From Oxalobacteraceae bacterium (lineage in GTDB: Bacteria; Pseudomonadota; Gammaproteobacteria; Burkholderiales; Burkholderiaceae_D): a DNA stretch of 15,553 nucleotides. Below, piece after piece: positions 15,134 to 15,553 of the stretch (the stretch's first letter is position 1; each line of letters starts with the position of its first letter). The stretch lies in contig JAIXQV010000271.1 in assembly GCA_027485535.1 (NCBI GenBank), positions 1-15,553 of the forward strand. Reading direction: 5' to 3'. A program made the translations under genes and the position numbers. The notes beneath the pieces were generated by a model. That model was not told the origin of the DNA. It ran no database searches and worked only from the letters and a program-made list of their open reading frames with translations.

Positions 15134-15493
15134 CTAACACCGCAGATCAGGGCCGATCGTTAGCAGATCAACATATTGTGGCGATTGAAGGAATAACAAA
15201 ACCTGCTCTCGGTGCGTGGCGTCAGATAAGCTGAGGTACAGCCTCTCGGGCGATCGTCGAAGTGCGCGGTTAAGCGTGACCCGCATCGTGAGATTACCTG
15301 TACAGCAAGGGCAGCCGGGCGCAACACGAGAGATGTCTAACGATACGTCTGGCGGCAATTCACTCAATGGCGCCACGCCGCTTGGTAGTCCTTCGATAAT
15401 GGCCGCACAGGGCAAGCCCGGTGGGACGTTTGCAGCAATGGCGCGCTCCCGATCATTGGCGCTGCCGCCCAGTACCAGCGAGAGTACGGTCAT
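15134..15493 (-). CDS. Degenerate CobW-like protein lacking a P-loop
   Basis: This 119-residue protein resembles a shortened CobW/COG0523 GTPase. The motif GCPCC (residues 60-64, Cys61, Cys63, Cys64) followed by TGNLTMRVTLNRALRRSPERL copies the metal-binding GCxCC segment and the next helix of that family. The N-terminal strand MTVLSLVLGG is where the GTP-binding loop would be, but GGSANDRERAI has no GxxxxGKT. The usual switch after the helix (glutamate-threonine-glycine) is replaced by SLSDATH. It is therefore unlikely to bind GTP in the normal way; a role in zinc or other metal handling is inference. Its ATG overlaps the TGA of the upstream gene as ATGA, so the two are co-translated. The C-terminal nucleotide-dependent regions of CobW are missing. 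The family assignment is moderately sure, the function unknown. Confidence 0.62.
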   Translation of the reverse strand: MTVLSLVLGGSANDRERAIAANVPPGLPCAAIIEGLPSGVAPLSELPPDVSLDISRVAPGCPCCTGNLTMRVTLNRALRRSPERLYLSLSDATHREQVLLFLQSPQYVDLLTIGPDLRC

Positions 15494-15553
15494 CCGGCTT
15501 TCTTTGCCGGGCCCTTGGTGGTATCCACGCCGAGTTGCTTGAGTTTGCGGTAA
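15490..15553 (-). CDS. C-terminal end of an unidentified gene (partial)
   Basis: Twenty in-frame codons reach the right edge and end in TGA at 15492-15490. The visible end reads YRKLKQLGVDTT followed by a basic KGPAKKAG tail. The frame is supported by its ATGA overlap with the start of the CobW-like gene. Too little is present to name the family. Confidence 0.5.
   Translation of the reverse strand, partial: YRKLKQLGVDTTKGPAKKAG

Noticed and set aside
15216..15542. 108-codon plus-strand frame at the right end
   Set aside because: It is antisense to the CobW-like frame, which has a coherent motif and an ATGA junction; the plus frame has no recognisable domain.
1..15553. Mobile element, prophage, CRISPR or defence system
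   Set aside because: No transposase, integrase, terminal repeats, spaced direct repeats or defence-type proteins are visible; the gene content is core chromosome.

Overview
The window reads as a chromosomal core region of a betaproteobacterium, most likely of the order Burkholderiales. The main clues are two small lineage-typical families (DUF3717 at the left end, DUF3567 near the right end), a topoisomerase III with a lysine/alanine-rich tail next to smg and dprA, and a LysM gene divergent from def-fmt. Base composition is moderately GC-rich and coding is dense. I see no insertion sequences, phage genes, tRNA, rRNA or CRISPR.

Layout. Positions 1-7613 are all on the minus strand. In transcription order they are: an exported LysM protein, dprA (14-base overlap with the LysM gene), a 324-base AT-rich gap, smg, a structured leader, topB, an MFS transporter, a 42-residue membrane protein starting in an ATGA overlap with the transporter stop, and a DUF3717 protein. 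Positions 7756-13167 are on the plus strand: def, fmt two bases later, then metH. Positions 13170-15553 are again minus: a gene mostly outside the window, a 119-residue degenerate CobW-like protein (ATGA overlap), a DUF3567 protein, a TrmB-family methyltransferase, and a YafJ-type class II glutamine amidotransferase whose stop lies two bases from the metH stop.

Function. The def-fmt pair handles formylmethionine on new proteins, and metH makes methionine. The genes facing def-fmt are the widespread dprA-smg-topoisomerase group (DNA uptake, DNA topology). The most interesting non-coding element is the 163-base gap between fmt and metH. It holds a TATAAT box, a structure that keeps the ligand-contact pattern of a SAM-II (SAM_alpha) riboswitch with two extra hairpins inserted, and then a clean intrinsic terminator before the metH start. 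This suggests feedback of S-adenosylmethionine on methionine synthase by premature termination. That is inference from pattern matching by eye. Smaller points of interest are the CobW-like protein without a P-loop, a perfect palindrome in front of the DUF3567 gene, the hairpins in the topB leader, and the overlapping 42-residue membrane protein.
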